A program made the position numbers and the translations under genes. Source: Spirochaeta cellobiosiphila DSM 17781 (lineage in GTDB: Bacteria; Spirochaetota; Spirochaetia; DSM-17781). Taken from it: a stretch of DNA of 64,000 nucleotides. The notes beneath the pieces are model-generated. The model saw only the letters and a program-made list of their open reading frames with translations, was not told where the DNA came from and did not search any database. Location of the stretch: positions 636,714-700,713 of the forward strand of contig NZ_KE384554.1 in the NCBI RefSeq assembly GCF_000426705.1, in the 5' to 3' direction. Shown one piece after another: positions 43,012-52,638 of the stretch; positions within the stretch are counted from its first letter, which is position 1; every line of letters begins with the position of its first letter.

Positions 43012-46000
43012 ATGGGATTAATAAAAAAAGACACAATCGAAAACCTGATAAAATCAGGGAAGATCAACAAACTCAACAAATTACTAAACTCGGATAATTG
43101 TAATAACCTTGATGACCAGGGGAAGCCCCCCCTCTACTACGCTATTAAATATGAAAAGTCTCAAATAGCCAAACTTTTATTAGAACTAGGGAGTATTCCT
43201 GAAATGGGAAGTTCATCACCAGAAGAATCTGTTATGGTGGATGTGATAAAGACCTTTAATCAGAATCTTCTTAATATCTTTTTAGAACATGAGCTTAGTC
43301 TCCCTGAGACAATCAATAAGCTCCCCCTACTCCATTATGTAGTTAGTCATAAATACTTCTATCCCGAACTTTTGCCTATACTTTTAGCTCATGACATTGA
43401 TATTAATCAAATAGATACGGTCAATACGGAAAAAACAGCCCTAGCCTATTTATTAAGCCTACCTGATTTTTCCTTAAGAGCTTTTAACGCTTTACTGGAA
43501 GAGGGGGCAGATGTTAACTATGCTACTTCTGAAGTGAATAGACCATTAACTATACTAGTTGACAATAGGGAGATACCAGCAACCTCCAAACTGGGGAAAT
43601 TTAGCTTCTCCTACCTTCTACAAGAATTAAGTCGTTACAATCTGGAAATGAATTACACCATCAGAACTTTTACAGGTTCTCAAACGACACTAGCCCAAAA
43701 GACTCTACAGAGTGGTAAAATTGAAGAATTTCTTCTTCTGTTAGAATACGGATTATGGGTTGATACAAAGGTTTTTCCTTCTTTGGAGAATTACCTTGAT
43801 GTGAATAAGTTCTCCATGGATCAGCGTAAACGAATGGTGAATGTTAATAGAGCTAAAGAACTTAATCTTCCTTTAAGCAGTCAGTTTTATGGCAACAAGG
43901 CAGAGGAAGTTTTAGAAGAGAATCTGAAAGACAATCGTGATCCCAGTGATATATTTATTGATATAGCAAGGACTACTAAAATGCCTCTTACTCGTAAGAT
44001 TCCCATATTGGAACAACTTCTGGAAAAAGGAGCCAATATTAATCATCTTAAATCTTATGCAGGCTTTGAATTGAATGTATTAACTGCCTTGACCTGTTGG
44101 AATGAGGATATTTATGATCTAACGGACTTATTACAATGGCTATTAGATCATGGAGCCTTAATCGAAAATGAAGGGCATTCTGCTTATCTCTGGGCCATAT
44201 GGTATAATAAGAGAGATTTGGTTCGTTTCTATGGGGATAGAAACGCTGATATTTGTTATACAGATGTTGATGGAGCCACCATTTTTAGTCGTTTGTTCTC
44301 CTACAGCCCCTCCCATAATCAGTACAGAACATCTGACGATCATTCAAATATGCTGCACCTCATAAAAGAAATATTTGATGAGAGACAACTTCCTTTTCCT
44401 CTCGAAGAAGAATTTAAAAGCGGTACAGAACCTGGTATTCTGAATGGGAGTAGCACTTTAGGTAAAGAAATTGTTCTCTTTAAGAAAACAACAAGATTTA
44501 ACCTTGTCAAAGAATTATTAGCTTGTGGTTGGAACATTAACAAAAAGTTTGAAGCCTACAGACCAGAAGGGAGCTTAATTTTACAATTATTGTGTTCTGA
44601 CGTTGATGAATATATTGTCACTTATCTACTAGATAATTACCCTGATATTGACATAGCTAATCCTGGATCTGGAGATCCTCTCTTCTACGCTTTAAAGAAA
44701 CACTACTCACCTGAAACCATAAAACGCTTTATAGATAAGGCTCCTGATATAAACAAAGAGATTGTCCGTTATTTTGATTCATCAGATGAAATTGTTCAAT
44801 CAAATGGGTCTTATATAGAATTGGTTTTGGACATTGCTATTAACAAGGATACAAGTATTGAAGAGTCTGAAGAATGGGCTTACCAAATATGTTCGGATTT
44901 GATTGAAGCAGGGCATGATGTAAATCATGTAACAAGACTTACACTAAATGAGTCTATGCAAGGTAAAACCTATAGAACGTTACTTTCTTTGTTGGAACAA
45001 TGTCATAATTTCAAAGAAACTGACTATAAAAAAGTCTTTAACCTATTGTTGGATAAAGGAGCTGATCCTTATCTAAAACTAGACAGATTTGAAGAAAACT
45101 TTATTCACTTTATAACTCAAAGATCCCAGAGGACTCAATCAGAAGTCATTGATATACTAGAAGAACTAGATAGACGCCACTTATTCGATATTGAAACAAA
45201 GACCAATAATGGGGCAACACCTCTTGTATATGCAGCAAGTAAATGCCAAACAGAACTCATAAACTACCTCATTAGTAAAGGGGCAAATCCTAACGCCATT
45301 GGGGGATTTGACCAATCCTATCCTATTCATCGAGCCATAACCAATTGGGATTGGGTATCCAAAAAGGACAGATTAGAGACAGTAAAAGCTCTGTTGGATG
45401 GAGGGGCTGATTTAGAAGCCATTGATAATGATGGATACTCACCACTTATGGCCGCAGCTGGTTTCGGATGCCTCGAAGTTGTTCAAGAAATACTAAAAAG
45501 AGGAGCCAATCCTAATCTATGTAACAGTGAAGGGAAATCAGCCCTTAACTTTGCCATTACCGATCCTTATTGTTATGACGAAAAATCTAATGACGATACA
45601 CATACAATGAAGGAAGAATTCAAATTACATATTATTGAAGCCTTGCATGCTAATGGGGCAGACTTAAACAACAGCTATTCGATGGGAACACCTCTTATAG
45701 ATACTATAGGGTATGACTATCGTTACCTATATCATGGTTTGTTAAAACTGGGAGCAAGCATACATGCCACTGACGGAAGCAATAGAACACCATTGATGAT
45801 TGCTTCAAAGTGGGGGGCATTACATTTAATCAAAGATTTGTTATCTCATGAAAACATCCAAGAATCTCTTCTCAACGTTGATCAAAGAGGAGATAATATT
45901 CTTCATTATTTAGTGAATAGAGTCTATCAAGAAACAGGACTAATGGTACCACCTCTTAATAAAACTATTATTTCCTTTATAAAGAAATATATGGATGAAT

Positions 46001-46353
46001 ACAATGTACCCTACTCGAAAAACAACTATGGCCAAACCCCTCTTCATTATCTAGTACAAAGAGCTATGACACCTCCAGTAAAGGAATTACTCCAAAGAGG
46101 AATTAACATTAATGAAGTAGACAACTACAATAATACAGCACTCATGTATGCTGTTAATTATGATGAAGAGCTTGTAGAAGAAGCGAATGTAGTCTCATGT
46201 ATTAAATTCCTCATTGAAGAAGGGATTGATGTTAATACCGCTAATGAAAAGAATCAAACAGCATTACAGATAGCAAAAGAGAGGGAGAAAACAGACATCA
46301 TAGATATCCTAATAAACGCAGGTGCAGAAGAAAGAGGAAAAATAGGATTTTAA
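43012..46353 (+). CDS. Giant ankyrin-repeat protein A
   Basis: 1113 residues, no signal peptide or membrane helix. Ankyrin-type repeats run through nearly the whole length; the clearest lie near residues 35-60 (GKPPLYYAIKYEKSQIAKLLLELG), 740-765 (GATPLVYAASKCQTELINYLISKGANPN), 800-840 (GYSPLMAAAGFGCLEVVQEILKRGANPN) and 1040-1105. Repeats are diverged, with long spacers in the middle third. Ankyrin proteins bind other proteins; no enzymatic or toxin domain is visible. AAGGA precedes the ATG. It is followed 1 bp later by a paralog with a similar N-terminus and the same KIGF end, so the pair arose by duplication. Confidence 0.88.
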   Translation: MGLIKKDTIENLIKSGKINKLNKLLNSDNCNNLDDQGKPPLYYAIKYEKSQIAKLLLELGSIPEMGSSSPEESVMVDVIKTFNQNLLNIFLEHELSLPETINKLPLLHYVVSHKYFYPELLPILLAHDIDINQIDTVNTEKTALAYLLSLPDFSLRAFNALLEEGADVNYATSEVNRPLTILVDNREIPATSKLGKFSFSYLLQELSRYNLEMNYTIRTFTGSQTTLAQKTLQSGKIEEFLLLLEYGLWVDTKVFPSLENYLDVNKFSMDQRKRMVNVNRAKELNLPLSSQFYGNKAEEVLEENLKDNRDPSDIFIDIARTTKMPLTRKIPILEQLLEKGANINHLKSYAGFELNVLTALTCWNEDIYDLTDLLQWLLDHGALIENEGHSAYLWAIWYNKRDLVRFYGDRNADICYTDVDGATIFSRLFSYSPSHNQYRTSDDHSNMLHLIKEIFDERQLPFPLEEEFKSGTEPGILNGSSTLGKEIVLFKKTTRFNLVKELLACGWNINKKFEAYRPEGSLILQLLCSDVDEYIVTYLLDNYPDIDIANPGSGDPLFYALKKHYSPETIKRFIDKAPDINKEIVRYFDSSDEIVQSNGSYIELVLDIAINKDTSIEESEEWAYQICSDLIEAGHDVNHVTRLTLNESMQGKTYRTLLSLLEQCHNFKETDYKKVFNLLLDKGADPYLKLDRFEENFIHFITQRSQRTQSEVIDILEELDRRHLFDIETKTNNGATPLVYAASKCQTELINYLISKGANPNAIGGFDQSYPIHRAITNWDWVSKKDRLETVKALLDGGADLEAIDNDGYSPLMAAAGFGCLEVVQEILKRGANPNLCNSEGKSALNFAITDPYCYDEKSNDDTHTMKEEFKLHIIEALHANGADLNNSYSMGTPLIDTIGYDYRYLYHGLLKLGASIHATDGSNRTPLMIASKWGALHLIKDLLSHENIQESLLNVDQRGDNILHYLVNRVYQETGLMVPPLNKTIISFIKKYMDEYNVPYSKNNYGQTPLHYLVQRAMTPPVKELLQRGININEVDNYNNTALMYAVNYDEELVEEANVVSCIKFLIEEGIDVNTANEKNQTALQIAKEREKTDIIDILINAGAEERGKIGF

Positions 46354-46354
46354 T

Positions 46355-49300
46355 ATGATAGGTTTATTCAGAAAGAAAACAATAAAAGAACTAATCAGTC
46401 TTAATGATATCAATAAGATCAGGAAAAGACTGAATCCATCCAATATCAATATGTTGGATGAAGACAATCGCCCTCCCTTATATTATGCAATAGCAACTAA
46501 TAATGCTGAGTTAAGCGCCCTATTTCTAGAATGGGGTGCCCAATTGTATTGGGAAGAGAAAGACCTTGATAATACAAATACTATTATAATGGTAATTCTC
46601 AAGTTCAATCCCTTATTGTTAGGTGCTTTCCTGGAAAAGGGAGTAATTTTACCTACGTCAATAGACTCTCAACCATTACTTCATTATTGTATAAATCATG
46701 GATGCAGGAATTATTCTTTCTATCAACTACTCTTAGACCAAGGCTGTGATATAGATGAATTAAATAGCTATGGAATCACAGCATTAACAGAGCTTCTTAA
46801 CCAAAAACACAGTGATCAGGGATTAGTAAAGTTGTTGTTAGAACAAGGAGCTGATGCGAATAGAGGCGGGTCAAAACAAAAAAGCCCTCTTTACACATTG
46901 TTCCATGCAGGACATAAGGCAGATAATGAAAAAATACAATTATTTTCTTTACTAAAACCCTACATTGGACCATTGAGCCAAGAGAATTACAAAGACCTTA
47001 TTCAGTACATTGTCACAAATAAAAAAGCAAAACTATTCCTCCATATCCTCAACACGTATAATGATATTGAAATTGAACTCAATGATGACCTATTAGATTT
47101 CTTGACGGCATCCTACTTCACACCTAGCGATCAGAAAAACCTCATAAAGCTACTAGATTCTCACTACCCACAATTACCTATCCATTTGGATATATTAAAG
47201 GCATTTGGACGACAAGCCATACCAAGTACATTAAATGGACCCAAGGCTTTTAAAATTGCCATAGACATGGACACAGAACTTAATGTTAAGAAACAAACTC
47301 TTGAGGAGTTTATACAACAGGGAGGTGATATCAATTACCACCGTGAAGAATATGCTACATACTACAATGCCCTCCAATATTTAGTAAAAGAACAATTTCA
47401 ACATCCGGATATAGAAGAGCACCTTCAATTACTACTAGAACTTGGAATTTCCATAGAGACAAGTAAACAGAGTGCCCTTCTTCTCGCTACTAGAACACAT
47501 TCCATTAATCTTATCAAACTTTTACTCCGAAAAGGAGCAGATCCTTTTTATATCGATGAGTCAGGAAACTCCTTCCTTTATGAACTTACAGATAAGGATA
47601 GTAAAATATTTTTAAACCAGATGATTAATAATTGTGTGGAAGTTTTAAGCTATCTTCCAAAGGTATTAGGTCAAGAAGATTTAACAAAGCTCCTTTACAC
47701 AAAGTTTCAACCCCATAAAGATTCTAAAGAAAATACTCTTATTCAATTTGCCTTGAATATTAATAAAACAATTGATCGAATTACTTTTCTAAAAACTTTG
47801 CTTGATCCACCCTATAGTTATGATGTCGATGCTTTATTCACTTCTGATGATGCAGAAGAAACTCCTTTACTATATCACCTAATCAATAGGGGCAACGACC
47901 AAGTCGTAGAAGCTTTCTTTGAGATCAAACCTGATTACAAGATTCCTATGTTATATGGAATCTTTTTTCAAGCTCTTTGGAAAAAACTTAATAGAAAGAA
48001 TCTTTTTTCTATAATAGATCACACAGAAGACTTAACATTACTTGATAGGATTCCTGTTAAATGGGAATCTTATAAAGAGTTAAGATATAACTATTTACAC
48101 TCATTGGCTTTTGCCTATGATCCTAAGGTCACGAGAGATAATTCTCTTCTCATGGAAATAGCCGAGTACCTATACAACAAAGGTTGTGATATCAATCAGA
48201 TAGCCAGAAAGGTTCCTAGAAAAGAAGTAGACTCATCTTGGCTCCAGGAAAGCAACCTACTAGTAGAGGCGGCTATAGTCGACTGGTTTGAATTATTTCA
48301 TTGGGCACTAAATAAAGGAGCCGATGTATCAGTAAAATTAGACCAAAACAAAGATAATCTCATTATCCGCTTATGCGTCGCTTTACGTAATAATGAGGAA
48401 CTGGATTTACTGCCTTACTTTGAGCTTCTCACTCAAAAAGATCCTACCATAGTAACTTATGCTAATACGATTGGAAAAACGCCTCTTATTGCGGCTGCTC
48501 AAATATGTAATGAACCTACCATAGACTGGCTTATTCAAAAAGGAGCAGAAATTCATACAATAGGAGGTTTTAATGGAACAACTCCTCTTATCGCAGCTAT
48601 CGTAAACTGGGGAACCATACCGATTAACCGTAGAATAAAAGCTGTTGAACTGCTTCTAAATAGAGGAGCAGATATCAATCAGGTAGATAAAGACAAGGAA
48701 ACCCCTCTTATGAACGCCTGTTATAGAGGAGCTTTGGGTGTCGTACAATTGCTAATAGAAAGAGGAGCTGATGTAAACATACTTGACGGTAACGGAAGAA
48801 ATGCAATAAATCATGCTGTCGAATGTCGTGATGATTATCAATACTATAAAAATGGTGAGATGAATGAGTACATTAATAGTCAAATTATTGAAGTTCTTGT
48901 TAAAGCTGGCGCTGATATGAATGTAATCCCTAGGGAACGATTACCTGCTATTCACTTAGCCGTTAATCGACATTATCAACTCCTGACTAGCACTCTCATT
49001 GACCTAGGAGTTGACATTAATAGTAAAGCAGAACAAGGGCTGACTCCTCTTATGTGGGGGATAATAAAAAATAATTCCATTGCTATTAAAACATTATTGG
49101 ATCATCCTAATATAGATTTATCTGTAATCAATAACTTTGGAGAGAATCTATGGCATTTTCTATCCTATTTGAACAATAACAATGATAGGGACAGATGTTG
49201 GAATGCTTTAATAAAGGCTCAAATTCCAATGATAGGTGATAATGCAGGAAAGCACCCCATTCAAATAGCTCTGTTAAATGGCAACAAGGATTTAGTAGAA

Positions 49301-49579
49301 ATGTTCCTAACCAGGACTGATTGTGTCAATGTGCTAGATAAAGAAAATAATACCCCTCTCATGTATGCTCTCATGGCAGAACCTAATAATCTCAACCTTG
49401 CGGACAGATTAAAAATAGTCAGTCTTTTAATCAGTAAAGGAGCTGATATCAATAAGGTCAATAGCTCTGGGAACTCTGCTCTTAAGTTGAGCCAACAAGC
49501 TGGGTATAAAGATATAACAGAATTACTATTAACTGAGGGAGCAGATACTAACACTGGTTATAGGAAGATAGGATTTTAA
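46355..49579 (+). CDS. Giant ankyrin-repeat protein B
   Basis: 1074 residues, paralog of the preceding gene. Both open with a short basic helix (IGLFRKKTIKELI here; GLIKKDTIENLI there), have PPLYYAI at about residue 39, carry the block NxGxTPL..AAxxC....I.WLIxKGA...IGGF near residues 710-740, and end in RKIGF. Clear repeats: GITALTELLNQKHSDQGLVKLLLEQGADAN, KETPLMNACYRGALGVVQLLIERGADVN, NTPLMYALMAEP. No catalytic domain is seen. The ribosome site AGGAT lies in the last codons of gene A, so expression is coupled. Function unknown. Confidence 0.88.
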   Translation: MIGLFRKKTIKELISLNDINKIRKRLNPSNINMLDEDNRPPLYYAIATNNAELSALFLEWGAQLYWEEKDLDNTNTIIMVILKFNPLLLGAFLEKGVILPTSIDSQPLLHYCINHGCRNYSFYQLLLDQGCDIDELNSYGITALTELLNQKHSDQGLVKLLLEQGADANRGGSKQKSPLYTLFHAGHKADNEKIQLFSLLKPYIGPLSQENYKDLIQYIVTNKKAKLFLHILNTYNDIEIELNDDLLDFLTASYFTPSDQKNLIKLLDSHYPQLPIHLDILKAFGRQAIPSTLNGPKAFKIAIDMDTELNVKKQTLEEFIQQGGDINYHREEYATYYNALQYLVKEQFQHPDIEEHLQLLLELGISIETSKQSALLLATRTHSINLIKLLLRKGADPFYIDESGNSFLYELTDKDSKIFLNQMINNCVEVLSYLPKVLGQEDLTKLLYTKFQPHKDSKENTLIQFALNINKTIDRITFLKTLLDPPYSYDVDALFTSDDAEETPLLYHLINRGNDQVVEAFFEIKPDYKIPMLYGIFFQALWKKLNRKNLFSIIDHTEDLTLLDRIPVKWESYKELRYNYLHSLAFAYDPKVTRDNSLLMEIAEYLYNKGCDINQIARKVPRKEVDSSWLQESNLLVEAAIVDWFELFHWALNKGADVSVKLDQNKDNLIIRLCVALRNNEELDLLPYFELLTQKDPTIVTYANTIGKTPLIAAAQICNEPTIDWLIQKGAEIHTIGGFNGTTPLIAAIVNWGTIPINRRIKAVELLLNRGADINQVDKDKETPLMNACYRGALGVVQLLIERGADVNILDGNGRNAINHAVECRDDYQYYKNGEMNEYINSQIIEVLVKAGADMNVIPRERLPAIHLAVNRHYQLLTSTLIDLGVDINSKAEQGLTPLMWGIIKNNSIAIKTLLDHPNIDLSVINNFGENLWHFLSYLNNNNDRDRCWNALIKAQIPMIGDNAGKHPIQIALLNGNKDLVEMFLTRTDCVNVLDKENNTPLMYALMAEPNNLNLADRLKIVSLLISKGADINKVNSSGNSALKLSQQAGYKDITELLLTEGADTNTGYRKIGF

Positions 49580-49711
49580 TAATTGGAGTCAACATATTAA
49601 AACTGGATTCCCAAATGAGACTCCCACCTATCAATACACGGGAATATAACTTGCTTGCAATCAAATTTATTTTAAATTAATCTTATAGACACTATGCAAC
49701 CGGAGGACAAT

Positions 49712-50032
49712 ATGGGTCTTGCAGACATGTTTGACTTTGAGCAAGTCGTAAATGAAGCTGAGAAAATGGTCATCAAGGAGATGGAAGCTCAGTTGCCCCA
49801 AGAAGACTGGAATGATGAAGAAATCATAATGGACATAGCCACCTATGCACTCAATCATATAAAACCAGCCTACAGCCATACACTCATGGGGAAGATATAT
49901 TCCCAAGGATTGGAAATATCAGACTACTATGAAGATGTACAGAAGGCTGTCAAGAAAGCCATTAAGAAGATAAAGGGAGAAGAGAAGAAGAAAGCAAACT
50001 CTCCAGAGGCAGTTGATCCAAAGCTTTCTTAA
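49712..50032 (+). CDS. ComFB-like small protein
   Basis: 106 residues from the ATG preceded by GGAGGA; an upstream ATG at 49694 lies before that site and is rejected. The core EQVVNEAEKMVIKEMEAQL ... MDIATYALNHIKPAYSHTLMGKIYSQG fits the ComFB (late competence protein) pattern of two helices then D-x-x-x-ALN-x-x-P-x-Y. Cyanobacterial ComFB homologs have been reported to bind cyclic dinucleotides; whether this one does is unknown. The zinc cysteines of some homologs are absent. The lysine-rich 3' end overlaps the convergent dus gene by 71 bp. Confidence 0.72.
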   Translation: MGLADMFDFEQVVNEAEKMVIKEMEAQLPQEDWNDEEIIMDIATYALNHIKPAYSHTLMGKIYSQGLEISDYYEDVQKAVKKAIKKIKGEEKKKANSPEAVDPKLS

Positions 50033-50960
50033 GAGCGTCTCCAGGTTTATCTTCCTTAAGACCTTCATTGAGGATTCTCTTCCACACTTTGGCCCCCTTA
50101 TGAAAGGCAAAAAGGTCATAGATATTTCTATACAAGGGCCAAGCTTTGTTATCCTCATCGAAGTTTTCCTGAATATACCCTATGAGATGCTCAAGGATTT
50201 CTTGACGAGTGATAGAGGCTGTATCCTCTGGATATAAAACATTCTCTACCTCATTTAATAAATAAGGGCGCTCATAAGCGGCACGTCCCAACATCACTCC
50301 ATCTAAAATTTCTTTCTGTGCCAGGATAGATTCTCTATCCTTAAATCCCCCATTAATCTCTATTTGAAAATGGGGATACTCTTCTTTTAAACGATACACA
50401 TCCTCATAACGAAGAGGAGGAATGTTTCTGTTATCCTTGGGACTTAAGCCTTTGAGTATGGCAATCCTGGCATGAACGATATAACGGGTCACACCACTAG
50501 CTTCTACAATAGAACAGAAGTTCTCCATATCTTCGTATTTATCCAGATCATCGATACCAATACGGTGTTTCACAGTAACAGGTTTACTTGTAATACCCCT
50601 AGCTTCGGTAAGAATATCTCTCACCAATTCAGGCTTGGCCATAAGACAGGCACCTAGATCACCTTCTTGAACCTTATTTGATGGGCAGCCAACATTAAGA
50701 TTAATTTCATCATAATCCCAATCTTCTGCAATTTTTACAGCTTCCACCATTTCTTCAGGTTTAGCAGCTCCAATCTGTAACACCAAAGGCTTTTCCTGGG
50801 GAGAAAAATCCAGAATACGATGTCTGTCTCCATGTATAATGGCTCCTGTGGAGATCATCTCTGTATAGAGATAACTATTCTTTGTCAATAAACGGTTAAA
50901 ATATCTGAAATGACGGTCTGTTACATCCACCATGGGTGCAACACTCATCCTAAAGCTCAT
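49962..50960 (-). CDS. dusA: tRNA-dihydrouridine synthase (DusA type)
   Basis: 332 residues from the ATG at 50960, which has GAGGA five nt upstream; the longer frame to 51002 runs deep into the preceding gene. FMN-dependent reduction of uridines in tRNA D-loops. Signatures: SVAPMVDVTDRHFRYF, LQIGAAKPEEM, DEINLNVGCPSNKVQEGDLGACLM (catalytic Cys in GxCLM), VTVKHRIGIDD, IVHARIAILKGLSPKDNRNIPPLRY (DusA-type insert) and DGVMLGRAAYE. The match to APMxxVTDRHFR and LNPKQNR-like LSPKDNR places it with DusA (U20/U20a). It overlaps the MshEN-like gene by 11 bp and the ComFB gene by 71 bp. Confidence 0.92.
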   Translation of the reverse strand: MSFRMSVAPMVDVTDRHFRYFNRLLTKNSYLYTEMISTGAIIHGDRHRILDFSPQEKPLVLQIGAAKPEEMVEAVKIAEDWDYDEINLNVGCPSNKVQEGDLGACLMAKPELVRDILTEARGITSKPVTVKHRIGIDDLDKYEDMENFCSIVEASGVTRYIVHARIAILKGLSPKDNRNIPPLRYEDVYRLKEEYPHFQIEINGGFKDRESILAQKEILDGVMLGRAAYERPYLLNEVENVLYPEDTASITRQEILEHLIGYIQENFDEDNKAWPLYRNIYDLFAFHKGAKVWKRILNEGLKEDKPGDALKKALDQLPLESLLSSSLLPLSS

Positions 50961-51144
50961 TCTGTCCTCGTAAGTATTCATAAATCTGGTCATAGCCAAC
51001 AAAACCTAATTCTACAGCTATCTCACCAAATCGTTTTCTGGGGTTTTTGTTTTGATAAGCAAGTACCTGTTCAGCTTGTTCGAAGGAAAGTTCATTCTGA
51101 CGTATTAAAAACTCCCCTATCCTTTCTCTGGGTTCCATACTCAT
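50950..51144 (-). CDS. Stand-alone MshEN/GspE N-terminal-like small protein
   Basis: 64 residues. The sequence RIGEFLIRQNELSFEQAEQVLAYQNKNPRKRFGEIAVELGFVGYDQIYEYL matches the N-terminal domain of type II secretion/pilus ATPases (G-x-x-L-x-x-x-x-x-I/L...Q...G-x-x-L-x-x-x-G-F/Y). Some such domains bind c-di-GMP through two short motifs, but only one unit is present here and no ATPase follows. It is translationally coupled to dusA (11-bp overlap). A second in-frame ATG lies two codons in. Function unknown. Confidence 0.65.
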   Translation of the reverse strand: MSMEPRERIGEFLIRQNELSFEQAEQVLAYQNKNPRKRFGEIAVELGFVGYDQIYEYLRGQNEL

Positions 51145-51225
51145 AGGAAAAATATAATCTATTTCTCATGTTTGTCAAAAGGTAAAATGGTGTACATCTC
51201 TAAATAATCAGAATAAAATATAGAA

Positions 51226-52638
51226 ATGAAAGAAGTCGGTCCATCAATATTTATTAATAACAACAGAAAGAAATTTGAAGCTTTGATCACCCTCTTGTGT
51301 GAACAATATGATTATGCGACTCTCCTCGCCACAGATGTTACAGGAATTAGTTGTGAAAAAAACAGTACAGAATTCCTTATAAGTGATTCCCGTTTCTCTG
51401 AAAGAGGTTATGTAATAAGGATCTACCACAAAGGGGCAATAGCCGAATATTCAAGCAATATTATACCGGAATCAGGGATCACAGGGCTACTAAATCTTAT
51501 TAAAAGTAATTTGGTATTCACCTACCCTAAGGATAATACTCCCCAGAGAGAGCTTCCTAGGGAAGAAGAAATTACGGAATCCTTTGTTAAAACTACAGAT
51601 AGTGGCAAAAAATATTCCACAAAGGAAATACGTCAAAAGCTGGAACAAGTGTATGAACAAATCAGTTCTCTAGATGAGCGTATTCACCACACAAGGATAA
51701 TGCTAGAGCATTCTATTATTAACAAACTATATCTAAGCCCAAATAAAAACCTGGAACAGCATTATGAATGGGCTGTTTTTACTGCCATCCCCTTCTTTAA
51801 GACATTAAAAGGCAGCAGTTTTCTATTTGAAAGCCTAACAGGTCATAACCCTGAAGAAATAGTAAATACTTCCTTTGATACAAAAACCATTAAAAACAAA
51901 ATTGAGGGAATGTCACGAGCCAAAAGGATACAGCCCGGAGAGTACGACGTGATTTTGAGTCCAGATGTATCTGGTACAATTGCCCATGAATCCTTTGGTC
52001 ATGGTGTAGAGACAGATATGTTTATCAAAGGGAGAGCCTTAGCCCAGGACTACTTGGGGAAAACTGTGGGAAGTTCTTTATTAACCATGAAAGACGGTGC
52101 AGCCAGCGCAGACAATGTTGCCTCCTACTTCTTTGATGATGAAGGAAACTTGGCTGGAGATACTACCATCATTGATAAGGGTATCTTTTTGTCTGGCTTA
52201 ACAGACCTGGCATCGGCCCAAAGCTTAGGAATGAAACCAACGGGAAATGGACGCCGGGAAAGTTACAAACGGAAAGTCTACGCTCGTATGACAAATACTT
52301 ACTTCACACCAGGAAAAGATAAAAAAGAAGAGATGATTAAATCCATAAAAGAGGGTTATCTCATTGAAAACATGCTTTCTGGAATGGAAGATCCCAAGAA
52401 CTGGGGAATTCAGTTAGTCTGCCAACTGGGTTGGGCTATCAAGGATGGGAAGTTAACAGGAGAATCCTTTGGACCTATTTACTTAACAGGATTTGTTCCA
52501 GATGTGCTCAACAATATCACCATGGTATCAGATGATTATAAATTGCATGGATCAGGCAAGTGTGGTAAAGGCTACAAAGAATGGATTAAAGTCTCCGATG
52601 GAGGCCCCTACATTAAAACCAAGATGAGGCTAGGATAA
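51226..52638 (+). CDS. tldD: TldD-type metalloprotease of the TldD/PmbA family
   Basis: 470 residues. TldD/TldE pairs cleave unfolded peptides and mature some RiPP peptides. The zinc motif is at residues 254-259, H-E-S-F-G-H, followed by GVETDMFIKGRA, so this is the catalytic TldD-like partner. Other family segments: FFDDEGNLAGDTTIIDKGIF, GNGRRESYKRKVYARMTNTYF and a C-terminal SGKCGKGYKEWIKVSDGGPYIKTKM. It overlaps the TldE-like gene (TAATG), and a parvulin follows. There is no clear ribosome site before the ATG. No RiPP precursor was seen nearby. Confidence 0.88.
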   Translation: MKEVGPSIFINNNRKKFEALITLLCEQYDYATLLATDVTGISCEKNSTEFLISDSRFSERGYVIRIYHKGAIAEYSSNIIPESGITGLLNLIKSNLVFTYPKDNTPQRELPREEEITESFVKTTDSGKKYSTKEIRQKLEQVYEQISSLDERIHHTRIMLEHSIINKLYLSPNKNLEQHYEWAVFTAIPFFKTLKGSSFLFESLTGHNPEEIVNTSFDTKTIKNKIEGMSRAKRIQPGEYDVILSPDVSGTIAHESFGHGVETDMFIKGRALAQDYLGKTVGSSLLTMKDGAASADNVASYFFDDEGNLAGDTTIIDKGIFLSGLTDLASAQSLGMKPTGNGRRESYKRKVYARMTNTYFTPGKDKKEEMIKSIKEGYLIENMLSGMEDPKNWGIQLVCQLGWAIKDGKLTGESFGPIYLTGFVPDVLNNITMVSDDYKLHGSGKCGKGYKEWIKVSDGGPYIKTKMRLG

